NCBI RefSeq assembly: GCF_914768045.1
Contig: NZ_CAJZCD010000002.1
Location: 186,001 to 250,000 of the forward strand
Source of the DNA: Snodgrassella communis
GTDB lineage: Bacteria; Pseudomonadota; Gammaproteobacteria; Burkholderiales; Neisseriaceae
Direction of reading: 5' to 3'
Length of the DNA stretch: 64,000 bases
The notes beneath the pieces are model-generated. The model had not been told where the DNA came from and searched no databases. It saw only the letters and a list, made by a program, of their open reading frames with translations. The translations under genes and the position numbers were made by a program. Below, piece after piece: positions 45,162-55,234 of the stretch. Numbering within the stretch: position 1 is the stretch's first letter; each line of letters opens with the position of its first letter.

Positions 45162-45803
45162 ATGAAGAAGATTAGTATACTTGCTGTGAGCCTGTTGCTG
45201 GCAGCCTGTGGTGGTAAGCAGGAGGCGAGTAAAAATAATTTTACAGAAGCGATTAATGAATTTGCCAAGAACGACAAGGTTTGTATGGCCGTTAATCTGG
45301 TGCTGGATAATGCTCAGGGAAGCATGAGTAATATGGTTACTCTTGGCAGTAAAGAAATTCGCATTGCCAAAAAAAATAGTGATGGTGACAAAATTAATAA
45401 AACTGCTTTGAAACAGATGGAAATTCTTACAGATGCAGATTTATATGAAAAAGGTAAAGATACTACTCTGACAGTGGATGGTAAACCTGATATTGCGCAG
45501 GCTGTATACTATCGTACCGCTAAAGGTGAAGCCAATATGCTGAATAATGCACAGGGAAGCCTGTTATGTCTCGGTACACAAAAAGTCGATAAAATTGTGC
45601 TCTTTACTGAACCGACACCGGCAAATGGTGTAACCATTACCAAGGTAGTCTATGATGCGAAATTTGTACCAGAAAAATGGGCAGAACATCTACTCAAAAC
45701 GACAGATGAAAACTGGTGGAAAACTTTACAGGAGCCTCAACGTCGTACTGCTATTTTAGTTTTAACAGATAAAGGTTGGAAAGACGAGCGCGTACTGCAT
45801 TAA
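45162..45803 (+). CDS. Lipoprotein of unknown function
   Basis: A 213-residue protein with a signal ending Leu-Ala-Ala-Cys16-Gly, so a lipoprotein. I do not recognise the rest: it starts with an acidic/Asn-rich helix (NFTEAINEFAKNDKVC), has two further cysteines (one in VCMAVNL and one in LLCLGT) and ends in an alpha/beta segment rich in Trp and Lys (KWAEHLLKTTDENWWKTL, LTDKGWKDERVLH). The frame extends to TTG 45144, but GAGGAAGG precedes ATG 45162. A similar protein may occur in other Neisseriaceae. It is divergent from the YffB-lpxH pair. Confidence 0.72.
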   Translation: MKKISILAVSLLLAACGGKQEASKNNFTEAINEFAKNDKVCMAVNLVLDNAQGSMSNMVTLGSKEIRIAKKNSDGDKINKTALKQMEILTDADLYEKGKDTTLTVDGKPDIAQAVYYRTAKGEANMLNNAQGSLLCLGTQKVDKIVLFTEPTPANGVTITKVVYDAKFVPEKWAEHLLKTTDENWWKTLQEPQRRTAILVLTDKGWKDERVLH

Positions 45804-45906
45804 ATTAAAGCCTGCTATATTTGTTTACAGCCTATTGATAAATTCAGCTACTGATTCGGTAATGTTAGGTAGTACAATCAGATTTGCTAATTTAGGCTGA
45901 CAGTCA

Positions 45907-45949
45907 AAAAAATATCTCCAGAAAAGTATTCAGTCTGGAGATATTTTTT
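45907..45949. terminator. Bidirectional terminator between the lipoprotein gene and secF
   Basis: AAAAAATATCTCCAG (45907-45921) pairs perfectly with CTGGAGATATTTTTT (45935-45949), 13-base loop. Confidence 0.9.
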
Positions 45950-45978
45950 ATTAATAGACGGCACGGTAATAATACAAT

Positions 45979-46914
45979 TTATACTACGGCTTCTTCCTTA
46001 CGTTTTGGTGGTTTAACCAGATTCTGCCGATTTAAGCCAAACATGAGTAGTAACGGGCTAGCTACCAGCACAGAAGAGTAAATACCAAATACGATACCAA
46101 TAGTTAAGGCCATAGCAAAACCGTGCAAGGCGGCGCCACCAAAAATCAGCATGGAAATAACCATTGCTTCAGTGGAACCATGGGTAATGATGGTTCGGCT
46201 CATTGTTGCGGTAATAGCGTTGTCAATGATGGCTGGAACACTTTTACCACGCATTTGCGGCTTGCGGAAGTTTTCGCGGATACGGTCAAATACTACTACC
46301 GATTCATTCACTGAATAACCAAGTACGGCCAGTATTCCGGCTAGTACTGTAAGAGAAAACTCCCAGTGAAATAGAGCAAAGCAGCCTAGAATAATCACCA
46401 CGTCGTGCATATTGGCAATAATGGCAGAAACAGCAAAACGCCATTCAAAACGCATAGACAGATAAATGATGATGCCAAGAACTACCATACCCAGAGCTAA
46501 CAAGCCATGAGTAACCAGCTCTTCGCCAACCTGCGGCCCAATAAATTCAACCTGTCGTAAACTGACACCTTGTTGATGCTGTTTGAGCAAATCCATTACT
46601 TGATTAGACAGTTGCGCAGAAGTCATATTGGCTTTATTGGGTAAGCGAATCATAATTTGCTTATTGGTACCCAGTGCCTGCACCTGTACTTCGCCTAATT
46701 TCAGTCCTTCTAGCTCACTGCGAATTTTGTTTAAATCGGCACTCTGTTTGAACTCTACCTCCATCACAGTGCCACCGGTGAATTCAACAGAAAAATTTAG
46801 ACCGCGTGTGACGAGAAAAAATACAGCCAGAATAAAAGTAATTAATGAAATCGCCGTTGTTAGCTTGCCATAGCTCATAAACGGGATATCGCGTTTGATT
46901 TTAAAGAATTCCAT
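45979..46914 (-). CDS. secF: Protein translocase subunit SecF
   Basis: A 311-residue inner-membrane protein with six spans. The N-terminal periplasmic P1 domain follows FSVEFTGGTVMEVEF, and the C-terminal membrane half has GYSVNESVVVFDRIRENFR and TRTIITHG-type motifs (MSRTIITHGSTEAMV). With SecD it uses the proton motive force to pull preproteins out of SecYEG. It starts six bases after the secD stop; gene order yajC-secD-secF is the classic operon. Confidence 0.96.
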   Translation of the reverse strand: MEFFKIKRDIPFMSYGKLTTAISLITFILAVFFLVTRGLNFSVEFTGGTVMEVEFKQSADLNKIRSELEGLKLGEVQVQALGTNKQIMIRLPNKANMTSAQLSNQVMDLLKQHQQGVSLRQVEFIGPQVGEELVTHGLLALGMVVLGIIIYLSMRFEWRFAVSAIIANMHDVVIILGCFALFHWEFSLTVLAGILAVLGYSVNESVVVFDRIRENFRKPQMRGKSVPAIIDNAITATMSRTIITHGSTEAMVISMLIFGGAALHGFAMALTIGIVFGIYSSVLVASPLLLMFGLNRQNLVKPPKRKEEAVV

Positions 46915-46920
46915 AATTAA

Positions 46921-48774
46921 TTAAGCCCTACTTTTACTGCTGGAAGTGTTATCAGCAACCCAGACATGGCCAATAGACAGCCTTTTCAATTTACGTTTGC
47001 GGCCGTACCACAAGTTAACAATGGCACGTGACACCACTACGGATGAGTACATGGAAGTAAGAATCCCCAGACAGTGCACTACAGCAAAACCACGGATAGG
47101 GCCTGAACCAAAAATCAGTAAGGCAAGACCGGCAATCAGTGAAGTGATGTTTGAATCCACAATGGTATGCCAAGCATGATCGTAACCAGCGTTAATTGAT
47201 ATCTGCGGTGTATTACCATGTCGTAATTCCTCGCGAATACGCTCGTTAATCAATACGTTTGAGTCGATGGCCATACCCAGTGTAAGAGCAATAGCAGCAA
47301 TACCTGGTAGGGTTAGAGTAGCCTGCATAGCAGACAGGATGGCAATTAAAAACAGCAAATTACATGACAGCGCAACTACTGAAAACAGGCCAAACAGCCG
47401 ATAGTAAAGCATCATGAATACGGCTACTATTACAAAACCCCATAGGGTTGAATGGAAGCCCTTGCTAATATTTTCCTTACCCAGTGATGGACCAATGGTA
47501 CGTTCTTCGATAATTTTCATAGGTGCTGCCAGAGAACCCGCACGCAGCAGCAAGGCGGTATCATTGGCTTCGGCAATATTCATATTGCCCGAAATGATAG
47601 TTTTGCCGCCGGGAATAGGTTCATTGATTACCGGAGCTGTAATGACTTCTGCTTTGCCCTGATCAATAAGAACCATGGCCATACGTTTGCCAACATTGTT
47701 GCGGGTAAGGTCGGCAAAGATGCTGGCACCTGTGCTATCAAAATTCACGCTTACACCCGGTTGGCCTCGGTCATTGAAGCTGGCCTGTGCATCATTGATG
47801 TTGTCACCAGTTAGCTCAACCTGTTTGCTGACCAGCGTTGGGGCACCATTGCCAGCTGATGACAGCAGTTCATAACCGTCTGGACTATGTCCCTGCAATG
47901 CCTGCTGATACTGATTTGGGTCGTCACTCACCATACGCACTTGCAGGGTGGCAGTACGGCCAATGATATCTTTAGCTTTGGCGGTGTCCTGAACACCGGG
48001 GAGCTGTACTACAATTCGATCCGGTCCTGCCTGCTGAATAACAGGTTCTGCTACGCCTAGTTCATTAACGCGGTTATGCAGGGTATTGATATTTTGTGTC
48101 ACTGCATCGGTACGAATTCTGGCTAGCGCTGTGTTACTCAGGCTCACAATCAGCCGGTCGCCATTTAGGGTGAGTGTAGCGTCGTTAAGATATTTCTTTA
48201 ATCCTGAAACGGCTGTATTGGCATCAGTAGCGGATTGAAATGGTACGATCAGTGTTTGTCCTTTTTTAACAATATTACCACTGCGAATTTGTAATTTGCG
48301 TAGCTGGCGACGAATATCACCGGCATAGCTGTCGAGCGTTTTGTCTACAGCTGATTCCATGTCAACCTGCATGGTGAAATGTACACCACCACGTAAGTCT
48401 AAACCCAGAAACATAGGTTTGGCATGGATTTTTTCCATCCATTCAGGAGTATTGGCCAATAGGTTTAATGCCACGATATAACCATCGCCGAATTTGGCTG
48501 CAATGGCATCGCGCGCTTTGAGTTGAGTCTCAGTATCGCTGAAGCGTACTTTTAAGCTACCATCGGCGATGAACATGCCCTGATGCTGGATATGTGCCGC
48601 AGCAAGTGCCTGTTGTACCGAATTTTCGGTTTGCTCATTAATGGTAATGGCCTGACGGTTGGTAGAGATTTGGACTGCCGGTATCTCGCCAAAGAAGTTG
48701 GGAATGGTATATAACAGCCCCAGTATTATTGAAACGATGATAAGCAGGTATTTCCACAAAGGATAACGATTCAT
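46921..48774 (-). CDS. secD: Protein translocase subunit SecD
   Basis: A 617-residue protein with an N-terminal span, a large periplasmic region with GLDLRGGVHFTMQVD and the P1 base/head, and a C-terminal six-span half with LGMAIDSNVLINERIREELR. Length fits. AGGCAGC precedes the ATG. It is the second gene of yajC-secD-secF. Confidence 0.97.
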   Translation of the reverse strand: MNRYPLWKYLLIIVSIILGLLYTIPNFFGEIPAVQISTNRQAITINEQTENSVQQALAAAHIQHQGMFIADGSLKVRFSDTETQLKARDAIAAKFGDGYIVALNLLANTPEWMEKIHAKPMFLGLDLRGGVHFTMQVDMESAVDKTLDSYAGDIRRQLRKLQIRSGNIVKKGQTLIVPFQSATDANTAVSGLKKYLNDATLTLNGDRLIVSLSNTALARIRTDAVTQNINTLHNRVNELGVAEPVIQQAGPDRIVVQLPGVQDTAKAKDIIGRTATLQVRMVSDDPNQYQQALQGHSPDGYELLSSAGNGAPTLVSKQVELTGDNINDAQASFNDRGQPGVSVNFDSTGASIFADLTRNNVGKRMAMVLIDQGKAEVITAPVINEPIPGGKTIISGNMNIAEANDTALLLRAGSLAAPMKIIEERTIGPSLGKENISKGFHSTLWGFVIVAVFMMLYYRLFGLFSVVALSCNLLFLIAILSAMQATLTLPGIAAIALTLGMAIDSNVLINERIREELRHGNTPQISINAGYDHAWHTIVDSNITSLIAGLALLIFGSGPIRGFAVVHCLGILTSMYSSVVVSRAIVNLWYGRKRKLKRLSIGHVWVADNTSSSKSRA

Positions 48775-48864
48775 ATTTGCTGCCTTGCTTGCAGACTGTT
48801 GTTTTAGAATTTAGGTGAAGAAAATAAAGGCCGCAACTTTAAAGTTGCGGCAGGAAAACTGATT

Positions 48865-49164
48865 TTATTCTGGTACTTTGCCACTGATGGCATTGCGTTC
48901 AAATTCAACCTCTACTTTTGGTGCAATTTCCAGAGTAAAGTATTGTTCATTAACTTTGGTAATTTTGCCGACAATGCCTGCCAAAGTGATAACTTTGTCG
49001 CCTTTTTTCAACTCAGTTAGCATCTGCTGATGTTTTTTATGCTTGCTTTGCTGCGGACGAATGATGAGAAAATAAAAGATAACGAGAATTAATAAAAGTG
49101 GTAAAAATTGCATGAGGCTACTCTGTGAACCGGCAGAGTTTGCAGCATAAGCAAAATCAATCAT
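48865..49164 (-). CDS. yajC: Preprotein translocase subunit YajC
   Basis: A 99-residue protein with one membrane span (LMQFLPLLLILVIFYFLIIR) followed by the QQSKHKKHQQML basic stretch and KKGDKVITLAGIVGKI, typical of YajC. GGAG precedes the ATG. First gene of the Sec operon. Confidence 0.96.
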   Translation of the reverse strand: MIDFAYAANSAGSQSSLMQFLPLLLILVIFYFLIIRPQQSKHKKHQQMLTELKKGDKVITLAGIVGKITKVNEQYFTLEIAPKVEVEFERNAISGKVPE

Positions 49165-49289
49165 GGGGATACTCCGTATGATTTAGGTAAATAACGCTAT
49201 TAAACCAGACATTGTAATCGGCAATGGTAATTTTATCCAGTTTTGAACGGCAGTACCGGTGAATAAACCGCCTCTGGCTATTAAGGTTG

Positions 49290-49964
49290 TTACAACAGGC
49301 TTAAGTCTGCCATAGAGGTTATCTTTTCAGCGGTGATGATGAAATGATCGAGCAGCCGTATTTCCAGCAGGTTCAATGCAGCTTTTATCTGTTTGGTAAA
49401 CTGGATATCACTGTTTGAAGGCATTGCAGATTGTCCCGGATGATTATGAGCTAGAATGATTGAGGCTGCGCGATGATTTAAAGCGGTGGTAGCAACTTCA
49501 CGGATATATACTTTGGTCTCATTGATGGTACCTCGTGCCAGCTCGATGGTATGCATTAATTCATTGCGCTGATTCAGCAGTAATGCTACGCATACTTCAA
49601 CTTTTTCATGGCCAATGTGTAGACGTAGGTAATCAGCTACAGCTTCGGGCTGGGTAAAAACAGGGCGACGTTGCATTTCTTCTGCCAGCATGCGCCGGCT
49701 GATTTCGCGAATAACGGCAAATTGGGTATAACTGGCCATACCCATGCCATGGTGCTGGCACAACTGCTGACAGTCCGCTTCCAGTAAGGCTCGTAAACTG
49801 CCCATTTTTGAGATGAGCTCACGGGCAAGGTCTACCGCACTCATGCCACGTGTACCAGTACGCAGTAAAATAGCAAGTAGCTCAGTATCACTTAAGGCCG
49901 TAGCACCTAGTTTAAGAAGTTTTTCCCGTGGACGGTCATGTTGCGGCCAGTGCTTAATGCTCAT
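49290..49964 (-). CDS. radC: RadC family JAB-domain protein
   Basis: A 224-residue protein with a helix-hairpin-helix N-terminal part (TELLAILLRTG, about residues 25-100) and a C-terminal JAMM metal site: Glu near ETKVYIREV and AHNHPGQSAMPSNSD. RadC's role in DNA repair is doubtful. The frame runs back to TTG 50012 with two other ATGs; I chose 49964 because MSIKHWP and the following DRPREKLL match the usual start of the family, although no strong ribosome-binding site precedes it. Confidence 0.88.
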   Translation of the reverse strand: MSIKHWPQHDRPREKLLKLGATALSDTELLAILLRTGTRGMSAVDLARELISKMGSLRALLEADCQQLCQHHGMGMASYTQFAVIREISRRMLAEEMQRRPVFTQPEAVADYLRLHIGHEKVEVCVALLLNQRNELMHTIELARGTINETKVYIREVATTALNHRAASIILAHNHPGQSAMPSNSDIQFTKQIKAALNLLEIRLLDHFIITAEKITSMADLSLL

Positions 49965-50089
49965 TATTACGTTATTGTCATTTAAAGACATAATCATAAT
50001 ATAACTTGACAATAAAATAAATTGGCTCTGGGTATAAATTTCTCACTTCACTAAACAGCTTCCAACTCAGCGCATTTTTTAAGATAAAT

Positions 50090-51577
50090 CTACTCTTCTT
50101 GGTTATGATAGCGTTTATATGCTTGTTGAAAATGAAATTTCACTGTTTCACTGGGTTTTCTATCGCATAAGCTAAAAATTATAATAGCAATTGAAGCAAA
50201 CAAAAATCCGGGAATCAGTGCATACAGATCAAACCATTTAAAATAGATCCACACTAATACGGTTATCGCACCAACAATCATACCGGCTAATGCTCCATTA
50301 CGTGTCATGCGCGACCAAAATACTGAGAAAATGATAATCGGACCAAATGCGGCACCAAAGCCAGCCCACGCGTGGCTCACTAAATCTAAAACGCTATTAT
50401 TTGGATTAATCGCTAATAAGATTGCAATCACAGATACTAATAAGACCATAATCCGTCCAACCCAGACAAGCTCTCTTTCTTTTGCTTTTGGTCTGAAGAA
50501 AGCTCGATAAAAATCTTCTGTTAGGGCACTTGAGCAGACTAATAACTGACAGCTTAATGTGCTCATTACCGCAGCAAGAATTGCTGCCAGAACTATGCCA
50601 GCAACCCACTGATTGAATAATAATTTTGATAGCTCTATAAATATGCGTTCATGCTTGCCATTATTAACCAGATAAGCCAGTTCAGGATGATTAGCAAAAA
50701 ACGCTATTCCAAAAAAACCAACGGTAATGGCACCGGCTAAGCATAGAATCATCCATGTCATACTGATGCGACGTGCATTTTTCATTACTTCGTGCGAATC
50801 AGCGGCCATAAATCTGGCTAAAATATGAGGCTGCCCAAAATAGCCTAAGCCCCAGCCAAGCAACGAGATTATTGCAATCACATCCATATGAGCAAATAGG
50901 TCTGTATATTCTGGATTAAGAGACTCAATATAAGCTATGGCGTCAGAAAAACCGCCAGCGTTTATCATCACCATGATTGGCGTTAAAATCAAGGCAAACA
51001 TCATCAAACTAGCCTGAATGGTATCTGTCCAGCTAACAGCTAAAAAACCGCCAATAAATGTATAAGTAATGGTCGCTCCGGCTCCTGCTAACATCGCCCA
51101 GCCATAACTCATACCAAAAGTACTTTCAAATAATTTAGCCCCAGCCACTACGCCGGATGCACAATAAATAGTAAAAAAGATAAGAATGATTACTGCTGAA
51201 ATGATGCGCAGCAATGAGCTGTTGTCATCAAAGCGGTGAGCAAAATAGTCTGGTAAGGTTAATGAATTATGATTAATTTCAGTAAAAACACGTAGTCTGC
51301 CGGCAACCAATAACCAGTTCAGATAGGCTCCAGTTATCAAACCAATAGCAATCCAGCTTTGTGAAATACCAAACAAAAATACAGCCCCCGGCAGCCCCAT
51401 CAGCAGCCAGCCACTCATATCGGAAGCACCAGCTGAAAGTGCTGTCACCATGCTGCCAATACGCCGTCCACCTAAAATATAATCACCAAAGTTTTGCGTT
51501 GATCGATAGGCAAAAAAACCAATTGCGATCATTCCTAAAATGTACACAGCAAAGGTGACAATCATTGGTAAGGACAT
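50090..51577 (-). CDS. putP: Sodium/proline symporter
   Basis: A 495-residue transporter of the sodium:solute symporter family with about thirteen hydrophobic segments. GDYILGGRRIGSMVTALSAGASDMSGWLLMGLPG at the N terminus is the PutP sodium-site signature (only part quoted), and WGLGYFGQPHILARFMA is also characteristic. It imports proline with sodium. The gene is preceded by an unusually long intergenic region with several hairpins. Confidence 0.92.
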   Translation of the reverse strand: MSLPMIVTFAVYILGMIAIGFFAYRSTQNFGDYILGGRRIGSMVTALSAGASDMSGWLLMGLPGAVFLFGISQSWIAIGLITGAYLNWLLVAGRLRVFTEINHNSLTLPDYFAHRFDDNSSLLRIISAVIILIFFTIYCASGVVAGAKLFESTFGMSYGWAMLAGAGATITYTFIGGFLAVSWTDTIQASLMMFALILTPIMVMINAGGFSDAIAYIESLNPEYTDLFAHMDVIAIISLLGWGLGYFGQPHILARFMAADSHEVMKNARRISMTWMILCLAGAITVGFFGIAFFANHPELAYLVNNGKHERIFIELSKLLFNQWVAGIVLAAILAAVMSTLSCQLLVCSSALTEDFYRAFFRPKAKERELVWVGRIMVLLVSVIAILLAINPNNSVLDLVSHAWAGFGAAFGPIIIFSVFWSRMTRNGALAGMIVGAITVLVWIYFKWFDLYALIPGFLFASIAIIIFSLCDRKPSETVKFHFQQAYKRYHNQEE

Positions 51578-52479
51578 ATCTTTGACAAACCCCGTTTATA
51601 AAATTAAAAAAATAGTAAGCTGGCTTTAGCATAACAGTTTCATGCTAAAACGCATGACAAATTATTAAAATAATAATATCAATAGTTTAGTATTTTAATA
51701 AACATTTGTATATGAAGTATATAATATTTTGTATACGCATATTGCTTACACTTGTTGTTTGGCACAGACCACTTGAAAGCAAACAGTGGAAAGTTAAAAG
51801 TGCATATTAAATATCCAATGAGCGAAGCTGTCTATCAATTATTTACTTAAACTGCTTTCTGCCATAGTTTTTTTTTGCTTAGATAGTAAATAACAGATGT
51901 AGAAGTTAACAAATCTTTACATCACTCAGTAATAGCCCAATGTAGCTGAGTGATTTTAGCGTTAGGATTGATAAGTTAAAAAATATATTACGCGCATCAG
52001 CGCCTTTTTATATAGCTGCAATTCTTTTATGCCAGCAATTATATTAAGAATTGCTTAAGGCAAAATCGTTAAAAGAGTAGAAGAACAGTAGTGTTAGAAA
52101 AAAATAAGATTAGCCGTCAGCCCAGATTAATTTGAAAAGGGCGATGCACAATGAAGACATATCAATTTGCTGTTTTAGTTCCGCTATTAAGCAGCATACT
52201 GAAAGGACTGTATGATTTAACTTGAAATAAGATTACATAGTTATAAAAGTATTATATAGGGTTTTACCATCACGCCAGAAGCTCAGGTAAAATAAAAATA
52301 TCACTCAATGATTTTAGTCATCCCTATTGACGATAAACAGGTTATTAAAATATCCAATTGTTGATTCTGTAATCAGAAGAAATTGCATAATCGCGCCTAC
52401 AGGCAAGCATCAGAATTAATGTGAGCAATATCATTCTTTGTTTTGCCAAATTTAGAGAAAATTTTATTGGAAAGATTGT
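51578..52479. other. Long non-coding region between divergent putP and radA, with hairpins
   Basis: About 900 bases without a confident gene. Visible structures: TTTAGCAT / ATGCTAAA (51625-51649) near putP; ATCACTCAG / CTGAGTGAT (51921-51954) followed by a T-rich run; GCGC-atca-GCGC then T5 (51992-52009); GCAATTCTT / AAGAATTGC (52018-52054). A 24-codon frame (52151-52225) starts MKTYQFAVLVPLL. An intrinsic-terminator-like hairpin with no gene in front of it suggests a small RNA, but no promoter is clear. Confidence 0.45.
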
Positions 52480-53853
52480 ATGGTAAAACAAAAAACTCAG
52501 TTTCAATGTCGCAATTGTGGCGGTAATTCACCCAAATGGCAGGGTCGTTGTCCGCATTGTGGTGAATGGAATACACTAGAAGAAACAGCAGTTTTACCTG
52601 CTGTTGCATCCAATAGCCGTTTTCAGTCATGGGCAGCCGGCCAAACGCAGGTGCAGTTGCTGGCAGAAGTGAGTGCGGTTGAGGTGCAACGCACTGCTAC
52701 TGGCATGGGAGAACTAGACAGGGTTCTTGGTGGTGGCTTAGTTGAAGGCGCAGTCATTCTCTTGGGTGGGGATCCGGGGATTGGTAAATCCACATTACTG
52801 TTGCAAACAATAGCTCAGATGGCAGAGCAGGAATCAGTATTATATGTTTCCGGAGAGGAGTCGGCACAACAAGTAGCTTTACGTGCTCAGCGCTTGGGTG
52901 TACATGCAGACAAAGTACATTTACTGGCAGAAATCAGAGTTGAAGCGATCAGTGCTGCTATTGCACGCCAGCAGCCCAGAGTGGTTGTGATTGATTCGAT
53001 TCAGACCATGTATTCGGATAGTATTACTTCTGCACCCGGATCTGTATCACAAGTGCGGGAGTGTGCAGCCCAGTTAACCCGACTGGCCAAACAGCAAGGC
53101 ATCAGTATGCTGCTGGTTGGACATGTAACCAAAGACGGAGCGATTGCCGGACCACGTGTGCTGGAGCATATGGTGGATACAGTGTTGTATTTTGAAGGTG
53201 AAACACACTCAAATTACCGCATGATTCGGGCAATTAAAAACCGTTTTGGTGCTGCTAATGAGCTGGGTGTTTTTGCGATGACGGAAAAAGGACTAAAAGG
53301 GGTATCTAACCCTTCGGCTTTATTTTTATCAAGTTATCGTGACGATGTACCCGGTTCCTGTGTACTGGTCACACAGGAAGGTTCACGCCCGTTGCTGGTG
53401 GAAATTCAGGCACTGGTTGATGATGCGCATGGCTTTTCGCCTAAGCGATTAACTGTGGGGCTAGCTCAGGAGCGCCTGTCCATGTTGTTGGCTGTGCTGA
53501 ATCGCCATGCTGGTATTGCCTGTTATGATCAGGATGTATTCCTGAATGCTGTCGGTGGCGTAAAAATTACCGAACCGGCGGCCGATTTGGCTGTCATTCT
53601 GGCTATGTTGTCCAGTTATCGTAACCGCCCATTGCCGGAAAAACTGATTGTATTTGGTGAAGTTGGTTTATCAGGTGAAATTCGCCCTGTACCACGTGGA
53701 CAAGAACGGCTACGCGAAGCAGAAAAGCTGGGATTTACGCATGCCATCGTTCCGGCGGCTAATTGTCCGAAACGTGTAGCTGATTTTCCCAGTTTGACTA
53801 TTATCGGAGTAAACTCGGTACAAGAAGGTGTGGATGCAACCCGACGCGATTGA
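52480..53853 (+). CDS. radA: DNA repair protein RadA
   Basis: A 457-residue protein. It begins with a C4 zinc finger (CRNCGGNSPKWQGRCPHC), followed by a RecA-like ATPase with Walker A GGDPGIGKSTLLLQ, Walker B VVIDSIQTMYS and the RadA-specific KNRFG motif, then a Lon-protease-like C-terminal domain. It promotes branch migration during recombination. GGAAAG precedes the ATG. Confidence 0.96.
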   Translation: MVKQKTQFQCRNCGGNSPKWQGRCPHCGEWNTLEETAVLPAVASNSRFQSWAAGQTQVQLLAEVSAVEVQRTATGMGELDRVLGGGLVEGAVILLGGDPGIGKSTLLLQTIAQMAEQESVLYVSGEESAQQVALRAQRLGVHADKVHLLAEIRVEAISAAIARQQPRVVVIDSIQTMYSDSITSAPGSVSQVRECAAQLTRLAKQQGISMLLVGHVTKDGAIAGPRVLEHMVDTVLYFEGETHSNYRMIRAIKNRFGAANELGVFAMTEKGLKGVSNPSALFLSSYRDDVPGSCVLVTQEGSRPLLVEIQALVDDAHGFSPKRLTVGLAQERLSMLLAVLNRHAGIACYDQDVFLNAVGGVKITEPAADLAVILAMLSSYRNRPLPEKLIVFGEVGLSGEIRPVPRGQERLREAEKLGFTHAIVPAANCPKRVADFPSLTIIGVNSVQEGVDATRRD

Positions 53854-53950
53854 ATTGATATTTGCCTGAGTCAGATTAAAAAATTAGGCTTAAGCTTGTA
53901 ACTATCATTTGCTTAAATATTTTTTGATAAAAATTGATGGAGATGAAAAT

Positions 53951-54253
53951 ATGTCACAACCAATAAAGCTAGTTGCCATAATGGAACTGAAAACCGGTGC
54001 ATGGCCGAATATTGCAGCAGCAGTTGAGGAGTGTGTGACACGGTCAAGTCAGGAATTAGGCAATATTTTTTATACAGTTAACAATGATTTGGATAAAGCT
54101 GATCGCATTGTATTTATAGAATGCTGGGCTAATCAATCTGCAATTGATGAACATAACCGTACCACCCATTTTCAAAATCTGATTAAAACTGTTGAACCAT
54201 ATTTGCGTGAACCTATGAAATTATTAAAATTAAGTGAAGTTACAACCTTTTAA
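53951..54253 (+). CDS. Antibiotic biosynthesis monooxygenase (ABM)-like protein
   Basis: A 100-residue single-domain protein fitting the ABM/dimeric alpha-beta barrel fold: VAIMELKTGAWPNIAAAVEECV, a DRIVFIECWANQSAIDEHNRT centre and a final strand. Members include quinol monooxygenases such as YgiN, but many are uncharacterised. The frame extends to TTG 53909; ATG 53951 is chosen because GGAG lies just upstream. Confidence 0.7.
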   Translation: MSQPIKLVAIMELKTGAWPNIAAAVEECVTRSSQELGNIFYTVNNDLDKADRIVFIECWANQSAIDEHNRTTHFQNLIKTVEPYLREPMKLLKLSEVTTF

Positions 54254-54401
54254 ACTGGATCTGTCTGCATTTTACTTAAGAATAACGGATAATGTGACCA
54301 GAATCTGTGATTTTAATAATCAGCTTTCGCCAGATTCATTAACTGGATTTTCACGTAACGGTTAACCTATTCTGGCTTAAACTCTATATTGGTAACGAAC
54401 A

Positions 54402-55052
54402 ATGAAAACCATTCAAATTGAAGGGCAGCGTGCTGCTTTAGGCAATATTTTTTGTATTGGACGAAACTATACAGAACATGTCAAAGAATTGCGCAATACC
54501 AAACCTGATGAACCGGTTGTATTCTTGAAACCAACTTCTTCTCTGGCTCAGGCTGGCGACAATATTAAACTACCTGCATATAGCCGTGATGTACATCATG
54601 AATGTGAGCTTGTCATTTATATTAAAGAAGATGCTGTTGATGTAAGTGAGGAAAAAGCACTGAACTATGTAGGAGGCTATGCCATCGGACTTGATTTAAC
54701 AGCGCGCGATGTGCAGACAGAGTTAAAGAGCAAAGGGCTGCCATGGGAAAAAGCCAAGGGATTTCCTACAGCAGCCTGTGTTTCGCACTTTATTACGCCA
54801 GATAAAGTAAACGATATCCAGTCGCAGGATTTTTGCCTTAAGGTTAATGGTGAAATACGCCAGCAGGGTAATAGCCGTGATATGATGTTTTCCTGCCAGC
54901 AAATAATCAGTTATTTGTCCCGTATTTATGGCTTGCAGGCTGGAGACATCATTTATACGGGTACACCAGCAGGTGTTGCGGCAATTGAGTCTGGTGATGT
55001 ACTGGAATTGATCTGGTCGGAAAAAATTGCAGTTAAATTTCTCGTGGCATGA
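54402..55052 (+). CDS. Fumarylacetoacetate hydrolase family protein
   Basis: A 216-residue FAH-fold enzyme. Metal site motif HHECELVIYI, GLDLTARDVQTELK, PWEKAKGFPTAAC and GDIIYTGTPAGVA are present. Closest general type is YcgM/FAHD1, acylpyruvate hydrolase or oxaloacetate decarboxylase; exact substrate unknown. It is followed by a perfect hairpin terminator. Confidence 0.85.
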   Translation: MKTIQIEGQRAALGNIFCIGRNYTEHVKELRNTKPDEPVVFLKPTSSLAQAGDNIKLPAYSRDVHHECELVIYIKEDAVDVSEEKALNYVGGYAIGLDLTARDVQTELKSKGLPWEKAKGFPTAACVSHFITPDKVNDIQSQDFCLKVNGEIRQQGNSRDMMFSCQQIISYLSRIYGLQAGDIIYTGTPAGVAAIESGDVLELIWSEKIAVKFLVA

Positions 55053-55077
55053 ATTCATTCAGCCTGATAGTTAATAC

Positions 55078-55115
55078 ACAAGCGCAATTGTAATTAATTG
55101 CGCTTGTATATTTTT
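55078..55115 (+). terminator. Terminator after the FAH-family gene
   Basis: ACAAGCGCAATT (55078-55089) pairs with AATTGCGCTTGT (55096-55107), six-base loop, then T-rich sequence. Confidence 0.88.
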
Positions 55116-55234
55116 ACAACAAACTGATCGTTACACTATCTACTCGGTTTACCGCCAACGCTATATAGTGAAATTCCCCCAGAATCTTTACAGTACCTTT
55201 ATAATGATGCGTTTTAAAAACTGATATCCGTACC

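Noticed and set aside
52256-52296. Short stretch that translates as FTITPEAQVK before a stop, possible gene relic
   Set aside because: Only ten residues; too short to tell from chance.
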